A stretch of DNA of 64,000 nt, from NCBI GenBank assembly GCA_902776985.1, contig CACYSD010000021.1, positions 1-64,000 of the forward strand, in the 5' to 3' direction. The notes below the pieces were generated by a model. It searched no databases, was not told the origin of the DNA, and worked only from the letters and a program-made list of their open reading frames with translations. Shown here one piece after another: positions 18,189 through 27,080 of the stretch; positions within the stretch are counted from its first letter, which is position 1, and each line of letters begins with the position of its first letter. Made by a program: the position numbers and the translations under genes. The DNA comes from UBA3839 sp902776985. Its GTDB lineage: Bacteria; Bacteroidota; Bacteroidia; Bacteroidales; Bacteroidaceae.

Positions 18189-19556
18189 ATGATTAAAAAA
18201 ATGTCAGGAGTTGTCGCTATTCTGTTCACGGCAACTTCGTTCAATCTTTCAGCACAAGAACAGAATTCCACTACAATCAGTAATCCATGGACTTTGGAGC
18301 AGTGCATCAACTATGCTATGGAACACAATATCCAGCTTCAGCAACGCAAACTTACTAAGGAGCAAAGCACTCAAGACGTGGCTCAGAACAAGGCCGGTCT
18401 CCTCCCCAGCCTCTCTTTCTCGTCGAACCACAATGTGGCTTGGCGTCCTTGGAGCGAATCGTTCACAAACCTTTCGGGAGGAACTATGACTCAGACAAGT
18501 TCTGAGGTGAACTACAACGGCAGCTATGGCCTCAACGCCAACTGGACGGTATGGAACGGTGGACGTAACTACAAGAACGTAAAGCGCAGCGAACTGGCTG
18601 AGGAGATGTCGGAATACGATATCGAAGAGACAGCCAACAGCATTCAGGAACAGATTCTGCAATACTATGTTCAGATTCTCTATCAGGCAGAGGCCGTGAA
18701 TGTATGCAAGGAGGTGCTTGCAGCTTCGAAGATGCAGCGCGACCGCGGTCAGGTAATGGTTGACGTGGGTAGTCTTGCCCGTGTAGATCTTGCTCAACTG
18801 GAGTCTCAAGTTAGTCAGGACGAATATACTTTGGTCAACAACGAGACCCAGCTCGCCAACTATAAGCTTAAGTTGAAGCAATTGTTGGAATTAGTTAATA
18901 CAGAGGATTTTGACATTGTGATTCCCACAATAGACGACAGCCGTATTATGGCCACTCTCCCCTCCAAATCAGAAGTTTGGTCAGCAGCCTACACCTCTCG
19001 TCCTGAGATCCGCAACAATCAGCTCAGCATCCAGTCGGCAGACCTCGACATAGACATTGCCCGCCGTGGTTATCTGCCAAGCATAAGCCTCAGCGCAGGT
19101 ATAGGAACAAGCAGTTCGAGCGGTCAGAGCACATCGTTTCCTGAGCAGTGGAAAACAAACCTCAGCAACTCCATCGGTCTGACCTTGTCGATTCCAATCT
19201 TCGACAATCGTCAGAACAAAACCAACGTAGCTAAAGCTCGTCTGTCGAAGATGAGCAGCGAACTGACTCTGCTAAACACGGAGAAGGAGCTTTACAGTCA
19301 GATTGAGACTTACTGGCTCAATGCTCGCAACGCTCAGCAGCAGTATCAGTACGCTAAGAAGAATACAGACGCTATGCAGGCAAGCTACGACCTCGTAAGT
19401 GAGCAGTTCAAGGTTGGTCTTAAGAACATCGTAGAGCTGACCACCGGCAAGAATAACCTGCTTCAGGCTCAGCAACAACTTCTTCAAAGCAAATATACAG
19501 CTTTGCTCAACATTTCCATGCTCCGCTTCTATGCCGGAGAGAGGATACAGTTATAA
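18189..19556 (+). CDS. TolC family outer membrane efflux protein
   Basis: Outer-membrane channel of a tripartite exporter. It has 455 residues, a signal peptide of about 22 residues (ending LSAQ), and two outer membrane efflux protein repeats covering about 35-230 and 255-450. Each has long Gln/Ala-rich helices (for example QLESQVSQDEYTL and NARNAQQQYQYAKK) that build the periplasmic tunnel. It is the first gene of a four-gene operon with the MacA-like adaptor (26-base gap), the MacB-like ATPase and the permease, so it is presumably the dedicated exit duct for that pump. Confidence 0.93.
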   Translation: MIKKMSGVVAILFTATSFNLSAQEQNSTTISNPWTLEQCINYAMEHNIQLQQRKLTKEQSTQDVAQNKAGLLPSLSFSSNHNVAWRPWSESFTNLSGGTMTQTSSEVNYNGSYGLNANWTVWNGGRNYKNVKRSELAEEMSEYDIEETANSIQEQILQYYVQILYQAEAVNVCKEVLAASKMQRDRGQVMVDVGSLARVDLAQLESQVSQDEYTLVNNETQLANYKLKLKQLLELVNTEDFDIVIPTIDDSRIMATLPSKSEVWSAAYTSRPEIRNNQLSIQSADLDIDIARRGYLPSISLSAGIGTSSSSGQSTSFPEQWKTNLSNSIGLTLSIPIFDNRQNKTNVAKARLSKMSSELTLLNTEKELYSQIETYWLNARNAQQQYQYAKKNTDAMQASYDLVSEQFKVGLKNIVELTTGKNNLLQAQQQLLQSKYTALLNISMLRFYAGERIQL

Positions 19557-19582
19557 AAGAACTTAAAAACTAAAAAACTCAT

Positions 19583-20752
19583 ATGAACAGAACCATTAAA
19601 CTAGGAAGTATCGCGATGTTAGCAGTAGTGTTGGCTGCATCGTGTTCCGAAGAAAAGAAAGTGAGCTATGCCACAGCCGAGGCAAGCTATCAGGACGTAA
19701 ACACAAGTATCACAGCCACGGGTACTATTGAACCTGTGACAAAGGTGGAAGTAGGTACTCAGGTATCAGGTATCATCGACAAAATCTATGTTGACTACAA
19801 CAGCGTGGTACACAAGGGTGATATCATTGCCGAACTTGACAAGACGAACCTGACGTCAGAACTCACTTCGGCAGAGAGCAACCTGTCAAACGCCATGAGC
19901 AACCTCACTTATCAGGAATCAAACTACAAGCGCTATAAGACTCTCTACGAGAAAGGTCTTGTGAGTGCCAACGACTTTGAAAACGCTCGACTCACATGGG
20001 AGCAGGCAAAGCAGCAGGTAGTAGTGCAGCGTCAGAACGTGCAGAAAGCCAAGACTAATCTTGGTTACGCCACCATCACCGCACCAATCGACGGCGTGGT
20101 GCTGAGCAAGGAAGTTGAGGAAGGACAGACTGTGGCTTCAGCTATGACCACCCCTACCCTTTTCATCATCGCCCAGGACCTCACCGACATGAGAGTGATT
20201 GCAGACATCGACGAAGCTGACATAGGCGGAGTGAAAGAAGGACAGCGTGTGACATTCACCGTTGATGCATTCCCCGAAGACGTGTTCAGCGGTACAGTTA
20301 CCCAGGTTCGCCAGGAAGCAACTACAGAAAGCAATGTGGTGACCTACGAAGTGGTTATCTCTGCTCCAAACGAAGATCTCAAGCTCAAGCCCGGACTTAC
20401 AGCCAACGTCACCATCTTCACTTCTGAGAAGACCAATGTGCTCACTATTCCTACAAAGGCTCTGCGCTTCTCACCCAACGAGGCTCTGCTTGCCGAGGAC
20501 GAGACCATCGAAGATGTGAAATCTCCAGTAAAGGTATGGACCCAGCAGGGTAAGACCTTCAAGGCCATCGCCGTGCAGACAGGCACAACCAACGGTACTC
20601 TCACCGAAATCACAAGCGGACTGAAGGCAGGCGACAAGGTGATTACAGAATTCATCATGGGTGCTTCGGAGGAAGAAGCCAACACCCAGCAAAGCAATCC
20701 GTTCATGCCTGGTCCACGAAACAGAAACAACCAGAAAAAGGAATCAAAATAA
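19583..20752 (+). CDS. macA: MacA-like periplasmic adaptor (HlyD family), lipoprotein
   Basis: Membrane-fusion subunit linking the ABC permease to the outer-membrane channel. The N-terminus is a lipoprotein signal with lipobox LAAS-C21, so it is probably attached by lipid rather than a transmembrane helix. The order is a barrel-sandwich half (TATGTIEPVTKVEVGTQVSG, about 45-65), a hairpin of coiled-coil helices (about 95-160), the second lipoyl half (ATITAPIDGVVLSKEVEEG), then beta-barrel and membrane-proximal domains. A Gln/Asn-rich tail ends the 389 residues. It is 26 bases after the TolC gene and 11 before the ATPase. The substrate (drug, peptide or lipid) is unknown; the gene symbol is by family resemblance. 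Confidence 0.92.
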   Translation: MNRTIKLGSIAMLAVVLAASCSEEKKVSYATAEASYQDVNTSITATGTIEPVTKVEVGTQVSGIIDKIYVDYNSVVHKGDIIAELDKTNLTSELTSAESNLSNAMSNLTYQESNYKRYKTLYEKGLVSANDFENARLTWEQAKQQVVVQRQNVQKAKTNLGYATITAPIDGVVLSKEVEEGQTVASAMTTPTLFIIAQDLTDMRVIADIDEADIGGVKEGQRVTFTVDAFPEDVFSGTVTQVRQEATTESNVVTYEVVISAPNEDLKLKPGLTANVTIFTSEKTNVLTIPTKALRFSPNEALLAEDETIEDVKSPVKVWTQQGKTFKAIAVQTGTTNGTLTEITSGLKAGDKVITEFIMGASEEEANTQQSNPFMPGPRNRNNQKKESK

Positions 20753-20763
20753 TATAAGATAAT

Positions 20764-21513
20764 ATGACACAGAAAGTAGTCATAGAACTTCAGAATGTGA
20801 AGCGCGACTTCAAGGTGGGCGACGAAGTGGTTCACGCCCTTCGTGGTGTGAGCTTCAAAATCTTCGAAGGAGAATTCGTCACCATCATGGGTACGTCAGG
20901 ATCAGGAAAATCCACCCTGCTCAACCAGCTCGGATGCCTCGACACTCCGACTTCGGGCGAGTACTTCCTCGACGGTACTCCTGTGAGGAAGATGTCGAAG
21001 TCACAGCGTGCAAAACTGCGTAACCGCAAGATTGGATTCGTCTTCCAGAACTACAACCTTCTGGCTAAGACCACAGCAGTGGAGAATGTAGAACTGCCGC
21101 TGATGTACAATCCCAAGTTCAATGCCAGTCAGCGTCGCAATGCAGCCATCAAAGCCTTGAAGGCTGTTGGTTTGGGCGACAGGCTTGAACATAAGTCAAA
21201 CCAGATGTCGGGAGGACAGATGCAGCGTGTGGCAATCGCTCGTGCGCTGGTCAACAATCCTGCCGTGATTCTTGCCGACGAAGCTACTGGTAACCTCGAC
21301 ACCCGCACCTCCTTTGAGATGCTAGTACTTTTCCAGCAGCTCCATGCTCAGGGACGTACCATCATCTTCGTGACTCACAACCCTGAGATAGCACAATACT
21401 CCTCACGCAACATTATGCTGCGCGATGGAAAAATCCGCGAGGATACCATTAACAACAACATCCTCTCGGCAGCGGAAGCCCTTGCAGCCCTGCCTGTAAA
21501 TAATGATGATTAA
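20764..21513 (+). CDS. MacB/LolD-type ABC transporter ATP-binding protein
   Basis: Cytosolic ATPase of the MacB family (249 residues). Walker A GTSGSGKST is at about 43-51, the signature MSGGQMQRVAIARAL at about 149-163 and Walker B VILADEATGNLD just after, with the switch His in FVTHNPE. In E. coli MacB, ATPase and permease are one chain; here they are separate adjacent genes, the common Bacteroidetes arrangement. It is 11 bases after macA and 3 bases before the permease gene, so the stoichiometry is probably set by translational coupling. Confidence 0.94.
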   Translation: MTQKVVIELQNVKRDFKVGDEVVHALRGVSFKIFEGEFVTIMGTSGSGKSTLLNQLGCLDTPTSGEYFLDGTPVRKMSKSQRAKLRNRKIGFVFQNYNLLAKTTAVENVELPLMYNPKFNASQRRNAAIKALKAVGLGDRLEHKSNQMSGGQMQRVAIARALVNNPAVILADEATGNLDTRTSFEMLVLFQQLHAQGRTIIFVTHNPEIAQYSSRNIMLRDGKIREDTINNNILSAAEALAALPVNNDD

Positions 21514-21516
21514 GAC

Positions 21517-22734
21517 ATGAATTTCATAAATCTATTCAAAGTGGCTTTCAGAGCCATTCTCAACAATAAGTTCCGATCATTCCTTTCAATGCTCGGTATC
21601 ATCATTGGTGTAGCAGCCGTTATCATCATGATGGCAATCGGTCAGGGAAGTAAGGAAAGTGTGCGTCAGAACATCTCGCAGATGGGTACGAACGTCATCA
21701 TGATTCGTCCAGGTGCCGACATGCGAGGAGGTGTACGCCAAGACCCTTCGGCCATGCAGACTCTTAAGCAAGCCGACTACGAATCCATTCTCCAAGAGAA
21801 GAAATTCGTGACCTACGTTTCACCAGAAGTGTCTTCCTCGGGTCAGGCTATCTACGGTGCTAATAACACCAACGCCAGCATCTATGGTGAGAGCCTTGAC
21901 TACTTCGACATAAAGCAATGGGTGATCCAGAGTGGTGATGCATTCACAGAGGAAGACATCAAGAAAAGCGCTAAAGTGTGCGTTGTGGGAAAAACCATCG
22001 TCGACGAGCTTTTCCCCGACGGCAGCGACCCTGTAGGCAAGACCATCCGTTTCAAGTCCATTCCCTTCCGCATAGTCGGTGTGCTCAAGTCGAAGGGCTA
22101 CAACAGCTGGGGCATGGACCAGGACAACGTTATCATCGCTCCCTACACTACGGTGATGAAGCGCATCATGGCTCAGACCTTCTTCTCATCGATCAACTGC
22201 TCAGCTATTACTGAGGAAATGACCGATCAGGCCATTGAGGAACTCACCACCATTTTGCGCAACAACCACAAGCTAAGGGGGGAGGCCGAGGATGACTTCA
22301 CCATCCGTTCGCAGCAGGAGATGATGGAAACCATGTCGAGCACTATGGATACCATTACCATCATCCTTGTAGTGGCAGCAGCCTTCTCTCTGCTTGTTGC
22401 CGGAATCGGCATCATGAACATCATGCTTGTGTCGGTGACTGAGCGTACGAAGGAAATCGGTCTGCGAATGTCTGTAGGCGCACGAGGCATAGACATCAGT
22501 TCGCAGTTCCTCATCGAATCCATCCTCATCAGCATCACGGGCGGTGTTCTCGGAGTCCTTGTCGGCTGGGGCGGCACTTATATCTGCGGAGCCTTCGGAC
22601 TGCCCACATCCATTCCCATGTGGTCAATCTTCCTCTCCTTCGCAGTATGTACCATCATCGGCATCGGTTTCGGCTACTTCCCTGCGCAGAAAGCAGCCAA
22701 CATGGACCCTATCGAAGCGATAAGGTATGAATAA
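21517..22734 (+). CDS. MacB-like ABC transporter permease
   Basis: Inner-membrane subunit of the tripartite exporter (405 residues). It has the MacB/FtsX layout: one membrane helix at about 18-40, a large periplasmic domain (about 45-280) and three C-terminal helices (about 285-400). The conserved loop TERTKEIGLRMSVGARGIDI and the terminal DPIEAIRYE are typical of MacB. MacB-type pumps act as mechanotransmission exporters, pushing substrates from the periplasm through TolC rather than across the inner membrane. It is the last gene of the operon; a 135-base inverted-repeat element follows 15 bases after the stop. Confidence 0.93.
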   Translation: MNFINLFKVAFRAILNNKFRSFLSMLGIIIGVAAVIIMMAIGQGSKESVRQNISQMGTNVIMIRPGADMRGGVRQDPSAMQTLKQADYESILQEKKFVTYVSPEVSSSGQAIYGANNTNASIYGESLDYFDIKQWVIQSGDAFTEEDIKKSAKVCVVGKTIVDELFPDGSDPVGKTIRFKSIPFRIVGVLKSKGYNSWGMDQDNVIIAPYTTVMKRIMAQTFFSSINCSAITEEMTDQAIEELTTILRNNHKLRGEAEDDFTIRSQQEMMETMSSTMDTITIILVVAAAFSLLVAGIGIMNIMLVSVTERTKEIGLRMSVGARGIDISSQFLIESILISITGGVLGVLVGWGGTYICGAFGLPTSIPMWSIFLSFAVCTIIGIGFGYFPAQKAANMDPIEAIRYE

Positions 22735-22749
22735 ATTACAAATTATTAA

Positions 22750-22884
22750 TTAAGGTAGGTTCTAAAAATTCTGTTTTTAGTTTCCCTACCCAATGTATTT
22801 GAGTTTTATCGGCCGCTTTTAGTTTTCTGTGGTGTCTTTTTGCCATCAAAATCGTCTCGACATAATTTATAGAACCTACCTTAA
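22750..22884. mobile_element. Putative MITE-like inverted-repeat element, 135 bp
   Basis: The ends are a perfect 15-base inverted repeat (TTAAGGTAGGTTCTA at 22750-22764 and its complement at 22870-22884), and the match continues inward to 24 bases with two mismatches. Both flanks contain AAATTAT-like sequence that could be a degenerate target duplication. The 87-base core has no reading frame. Length, terminal repeats and lack of coding capacity fit a miniature inverted-repeat transposable element; alternatively it is a large hairpin ending the convergent macB and rlmH transcripts. Confidence 0.5.
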
Positions 22885-22915
22885 AAATTATAAGAATTAT
22901 CAGCCATCCGGATGA

Positions 22916-23389
22916 TTATTCGTGATGATATGGTTCGCCTTTGATGATGGTGAAGGCGCGGTAGATTTGTTCTACAAAGAAGAGACGAACCATCTGATGA
23001 GAAAAAGTCATACGCGAGAGCGACATCTGTTCGTTTGCTCTCGCGTATATTTCTTTGTCAAAACCGTAAGGTCCGCCAACAACGAACACAACTCGTTTGG
23101 AGCCTGTCTGCTGAATTTTGCGCATCCACTGGGCAAACTCCATGCTGCGACGTTCAGCACCACGTTCGTCGAGCAGAACAACATGATCACTCGGTTGAAG
23201 CTGCTTAAGTATTAACGCAGCCTCAGCCTTTCGCTGCTGGTCTTCTGTCAGCGATTTGGTATTCTTCAGTTCAGGAATTACTATAAGTTCGAAAGGATTA
23301 TAATGTTTCACCCTTTCCACATAATCGTCAATCAGAACTGAAATATGTTTATCCGTGGTTTTTCCAACCACAAGTAATGATATCTTCAT
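22916..23389 (-). CDS. rlmH: 23S rRNA (pseudouridine-1915-N3)-methyltransferase
   Basis: SPOUT-class methyltransferase that methylates pseudouridine 1915 in helix 69 of 23S rRNA. The 157 residues are the normal length. The SAM-binding knot motif VFVVGGPYGFDKEI (about 107-120) and the C-terminal FSHQMVRLFFVEQIYRAFTIIKGEPYHHE are diagnostic. Its start codon overlaps the last base of the upstream relA stop, so it is translationally coupled to the (p)ppGpp synthetase gene and presumably shares the promoter at 25661-25691. Confidence 0.96.
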   Translation of the reverse strand: MKISLLVVGKTTDKHISVLIDDYVERVKHYNPFELIVIPELKNTKSLTEDQQRKAEAALILKQLQPSDHVVLLDERGAERRSMEFAQWMRKIQQTGSKRVVFVVGGPYGFDKEIYARANEQMSLSRMTFSHQMVRLFFVEQIYRAFTIIKGEPYHHE

Positions 23390-25590
23390 TATCTAGTTAC
23401 ATTCTTGACGCCTTTAACTCCTTTGATTTTCTTGATTAGGAGGTTGAGTTTGTTCTTGTCGTCAATCTGGATGACGAGGGTGCCGGCAAAGAGACCGTCC
23501 TCGCTCGACTTGATGTCTATGCTGCGAAGCATGACGTTCTGCTCCTTGGCGATGATACTGGTGATATTGGACACAATACCGATGTCGTCGTGACCCACAA
23601 CTCGAAGGGTGATGGGATAGAGGCTATTGCCCTTGCCTGCCCACTCAGCCGGGATGATGCGATGGGCAAGATGCTCCTTGAGTCGCAGGGCGTTGGGACA
23701 GTCGCAGCGGTGAATCTTGATGCCGCGTCCAGCGGTAACGAATCCAAAAACCTTGTCGCCATAGATAGGATTGCAGCAACGGGCAAGCGAATACTCCACA
23801 CCCTTTACATTCTTGTCGATGATGAGCACATCCTTGTTCGTTCCCTCATCCTGAACCACCTTGCTCTGCACAAACTCCTCCGCGCTGTGGATAGTAGCGC
23901 TGTCCTGGCCCTCGCTGTTCTCACGGTGCTGAGCCTCAACATACTGGTCAATGAACTTACCCATGTCGAGGGTTTCATTGCTTATGTCGCGGTAGAACTC
24001 AAACACGTGCTTATAGCCGAGACGCTTGACCAGCTTCATCATCACAGCCTCGTCGTATTCTATCTTGCGGTTCTTGAACTTGCGCTCGAGAGTCTCCTTT
24101 GCAAAGGTGGTAGTCTGCATAGCCTGCTCATTGAGCTGCTGACGAATCTTGCTGCGAGCTTTCGACGTGATGGCATAGCCCAGCCAGTCCTGCTTAGGAG
24201 TCTGGTTGCTGTTAGTGAGAATCTCCACCTGATCGCCGCTCTGCAGCTTTGTACGCATAGGCACATTCTTGCCGTTGACACGTCCGCCAGAGCAATGGCT
24301 TCCCACATTAGTATGGATGCGATAGGCAAAGTCGAGAATGGTAGCCCCTTTAGGCAGTTTGAAGAGGTCGCCCTTGGGAGTGAACACAAACACTTCGTCG
24401 CTATAGAGATCCACCTTGAACTGGTCTTCCAGTTCCTCATCGCTGCCCTGATTCTCAAGTGCCGCACGGATGTCGGTCAGCCAGTCCTCGAGTTTTGTGC
24501 CGCTGTCCTTCACACCCTTATAGCGCCAGTGTGCGGCGAGACCACGCTCAGCCACCTCATCCATGCGCTCGGTGCGAATCTGGATTTCCACCCATTTCCC
24601 TTCCGGTCCCATCACGGTGATGTGGAGGCTTTCGTAGCCATTTGTCTTAGGCACACTAAGCCAGTCGCGCAGACGTTTGGGATTGGGTTTGTACATATCC
24701 GTGACGATGGAGAATACCTGCCAGCAGTCCTGCTTCTCCTTATCCAGTTCTGAATCCAGGATTATGCGGATGGCAAACAGGTCATATATGCCCTCGAAGT
24801 TGCACTTCTGCTTCTTCATCTTCTGCCAGATAGAGTGAATGCTCTTGGTACGTCCCTTCATGTGGAACTTAAGACCGGTGGCTGTGAGTTTCTCTTCAAT
24901 AGGCTGAAGGAACTTGGCAATATAGGCATCGCGAGAACGCTTCGTCTCGTTCAGCTTCTCCTTTATCATATAGTAAACCTCCGTCTCAAGATATTTCAGC
25001 GAGAGGTCTTCCAGTTCCGATTTTATCAGGTAAAGACCAAGTTTATGGGCGAGAGGAGCATAGAGACGGCTCGCCTCAGTAGCCACTCGCCGGCGCATAT
25101 CGTCGTCGCCCTTGTCCTTGATCTGACGCATGAGGTTCACTCGGTCGGCAATGATTATGAAGATTACTCGCATATCCTCCGCAAACGACAGCAGGAGGTC
25201 GCGGAAGTTCTCTGTCTCTATAGACGGATTCTTAGCGTAGAGTTCATTGATTTTGATAAGACCTCGCAGGATCTTAGCCACATCGCTGCCGAAATCCTGC
25301 TCGCACTGTGCCAGAGAATACACCCCTGCCCTCACGCATCGCTGCAGCATTATGCCCACGATGCTGGCACGGCTAAGACCGATTTCCTCTGCACAAATCA
25401 CAGCCGTCTGAAGGTCGAAGAGAATAGGATTGAGACCGAACGCGTCACGCTCAATCGCACCACCCTCAACAGCTTCGTGCACAATCTTCCTGATGAGCAT
25501 GAAATCGTTTCCGCTCATCGTATCTACCACCAATTGGCTTAATCTTTTCTGAGTCTGAATAATCTGCAGGTGTTCGTCTTCTGTTATCAT
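23389..25590 (-). CDS. relA: RelA/SpoT family (p)ppGpp synthetase with degenerate hydrolase domain
   Basis: Long RSH-type alarmone enzyme of 733 residues. Domains in order: HD-hydrolase-like region (about 20-200), synthetase (about 235-355), TGS (about 398-460), helical/zinc-finger region with CCNP, and C-terminal ACT (about 660-733). The synthetase is intact: GRTKSIHSIWQKM at 246-258, D270 in IYDLFAIR and E335 in VEIQIRTE. The hydrolase lacks its metal-binding signature: where active enzymes have an early His and then HD...ED, this protein reads DLQTAV (59-64) and LQRCVRAG (82-89); only an ADR (D149) remains. It is therefore probably a synthetase-only RelA-type enzyme, with a second RSH supplying hydrolysis elsewhere. 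It is coupled to rlmH. Confidence 0.92.
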   Translation of the reverse strand: MITEDEHLQIIQTQKRLSQLVVDTMSGNDFMLIRKIVHEAVEGGAIERDAFGLNPILFDLQTAVICAEEIGLSRASIVGIMLQRCVRAGVYSLAQCEQDFGSDVAKILRGLIKINELYAKNPSIETENFRDLLLSFAEDMRVIFIIIADRVNLMRQIKDKGDDDMRRRVATEASRLYAPLAHKLGLYLIKSELEDLSLKYLETEVYYMIKEKLNETKRSRDAYIAKFLQPIEEKLTATGLKFHMKGRTKSIHSIWQKMKKQKCNFEGIYDLFAIRIILDSELDKEKQDCWQVFSIVTDMYKPNPKRLRDWLSVPKTNGYESLHITVMGPEGKWVEIQIRTERMDEVAERGLAAHWRYKGVKDSGTKLEDWLTDIRAALENQGSDEELEDQFKVDLYSDEVFVFTPKGDLFKLPKGATILDFAYRIHTNVGSHCSGGRVNGKNVPMRTKLQSGDQVEILTNSNQTPKQDWLGYAITSKARSKIRQQLNEQAMQTTTFAKETLERKFKNRKIEYDEAVMMKLVKRLGYKHVFEFYRDISNETLDMGKFIDQYVEAQHRENSEGQDSATIHSAEEFVQSKVVQDEGTNKDVLIIDKNVKGVEYSLARCCNPIYGDKVFGFVTAGRGIKIHRCDCPNALRLKEHLAHRIIPAEWAGKGNSLYPITLRVVGHDDIGIVSNITSIIAKEQNVMLRSIDIKSSEDGLFAGTLVIQIDDKNKLNLLIKKIKGVKGVKNVTR

Positions 25591-25660
25591 ATAAAAAAGC
25601 CCCTCTCTTAAAAATTAAGAATCGCGAAAAAAATTTCACTCTTCACTTTTAATTTCGCCG

Positions 25661-25691
25661 CAAAGGTACGTTTTTTTCAAAGAAAAACAAA
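25661..25691 (-). promoter_or_regulatory. Promoter of the relA-rlmH operon
   Basis: On the minus strand, TACCTTTG (25661-25668) preceded by TTTG (25688-25691) with 19 bases between. It is back to back with the rightward promoter at 25708-25738. Confidence 0.65.
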
Positions 25692-25707
25692 TTTTTGCAA
25701 AGTCGAG

Positions 25708-25738
25708 TTTGCAATTTCAAGAAAAATCACTAATTTTG
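25708..25738 (+). promoter_or_regulatory. Promoter of the DUF4143-type ATPase gene
   Basis: TTTG at 25708-25711 and TAATTTTG at 25731-25738, spaced 19 bases, 27 bases before the ATG at 25766. Confidence 0.65.
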
Positions 25739-25765
25739 CAAAAAAATTGGAGAAAGAAATTATTT

Positions 25766-26947
25766 ATGGATTCGTTTTTCCGTACACATCAGTATTTAAC
25801 CGAGCACCTCAATGCTCCTGTCCGTCGTTCACTTATGGACGAAATCAACTGGAACGACAGGATGATTGGAATCAAAGGCGGACGAGGTGTGGGAAAAACC
25901 ACATTCCTTCTCCAATACGCAAAAGAGAAATTCGCACCCAGCGACCATTCATGCCTCTACATCAACACCAATAACTTCTACGTTCAGAATGTAGGCATCG
26001 CAGCTTTTGCTGATGAATTCTACCACAACGGAGGCAAAGTGTTGCTCATCGACCAGGTGTTCAAACAACCCGACTGGAGCAGCCAGCTACGCGAATGTTA
26101 CAACCGTTTTCCAGGCCTGAAGATAGTGTTTGCCGGTTCGTCGGTAATGCGTCTCAAGGAAGAGAACCCTGAACTCAACGGCATTGTCAAGTCGTACAAT
26201 CTGCGAGGTTTTTCCTTCCGCGAATTCCTTGAAATCCAAACAGGTAAGAGACTGCCGCATTTCACTTTAGACAACATCATAGAGCACCATCGGGAGATAG
26301 CAAGCGAAATCATGAAAGTACTGCATCCTCGCAACTATTTCCAGGACTATCTGCACCACGGCTACTACCCGTTCTTCCTCAAGCAGCAGAACTACAGCGA
26401 GAATCTGCTCAAGACGATGAACATGATGATAGAGGTAGATATCCTCCTTGTCAAGCAGATAGAGCTGAAATATCTCTCACGTATCAAGAAGCTCTTCTAC
26501 ATGCTCACCATGAACGGCAACAGCATTCCCAACATCAGCCAACTGGCAAGCGAACTGGGCATGAGCCGCGCCACGGTGATGAACTACATCAAGTATCTGG
26601 AAGAGGCACGTCTGGTCAACATGATTTACGCCAAGGGAGAAGAGTTTCCCAAAAAGCCAGCTCGCGTACTGCTTCACAACTCAAACATGATGTACAGCTT
26701 CTACCCCAAGCTCTTCGACAGTCACGATGTACAGGAGACATTCTTCTGCAACGCCCTTTGGAAAGACCACAAGGTAAACAAAATATCAAATAAGGATGCA
26801 TATCTGATTGATTCGCAACATGTGTTCCGCATAGGAGAACATTCCGACAAATTCAAGAGCAAGTCCGAATACCTCTACGCACTCAACCAGTGCGACGTAG
26901 GCGAAGGCAACCAGATACCACTCTGGCTCTTCGGATTTTTGTATTAA
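25766..26947 (+). CDS. AAA-type ATPase with C-terminal DUF4143-like domain
   Basis: 393 residues from ATG 25766; a longer frame from 25709 would read through the promoter. The N-terminal half is an ATPase of the AAA_14 kind with Walker A GGRGVGKTT (38-46) and a Walker B strand KVLLIDQV, where Gln replaces the usual catalytic Glu. FAGSSVMRL is a sensor-1-like strand. The C-terminal half contains a winged-helix segment (ISQLASELGMSRATVMNYIKYLEEARLV) and a DUF4143-like nuclease-fold region. Such proteins are abundant in Bacteroidetes; their function is not established. There is no partner gene; the divergent neighbour is relA. Confidence 0.8.
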   Translation: MDSFFRTHQYLTEHLNAPVRRSLMDEINWNDRMIGIKGGRGVGKTTFLLQYAKEKFAPSDHSCLYINTNNFYVQNVGIAAFADEFYHNGGKVLLIDQVFKQPDWSSQLRECYNRFPGLKIVFAGSSVMRLKEENPELNGIVKSYNLRGFSFREFLEIQTGKRLPHFTLDNIIEHHREIASEIMKVLHPRNYFQDYLHHGYYPFFLKQQNYSENLLKTMNMMIEVDILLVKQIELKYLSRIKKLFYMLTMNGNSIPNISQLASELGMSRATVMNYIKYLEEARLVNMIYAKGEEFPKKPARVLLHNSNMMYSFYPKLFDSHDVQETFFCNALWKDHKVNKISNKDAYLIDSQHVFRIGEHSDKFKSKSEYLYALNQCDVGEGNQIPLWLFGFLY

Positions 26948-27002
26948 AGACCCTCCCCTGCCCATCCCGTAATGGAGGGGAATCATCCGGATGGAAACTG
27001 TG

Positions 27003-27023
27003 TTCTGCGGTTCATCCGCAGAA
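27003..27023 (+). terminator. Hairpin after the DUF4143-type ATPase gene
   Basis: Perfect 8-base stem TTCTGCGG / CCGCAGAA with loop TTCAT, followed by an A-rich stretch. There is no T-run, so a strong intrinsic terminator is not supported; it may be a processing or regulatory hairpin in the nifJ leader. A weaker CCCTCC/GGAGGG pairing lies just before it (about 26953-26980). Confidence 0.35.
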
Positions 27024-27080
27024 AAAAGTCAAGAACTCAAGAACTAACAAACTCATATAATTATACTATTTCTAAAAAGT

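Noticed and set aside
20764..22734. ABC genes considered as LolCDE lipoprotein-release or FtsEX
   Set aside because: The MacA-type adaptor and TolC in the same operon, and the MacB-like terminal motif of the permease, fit a MacAB-TolC exporter better.
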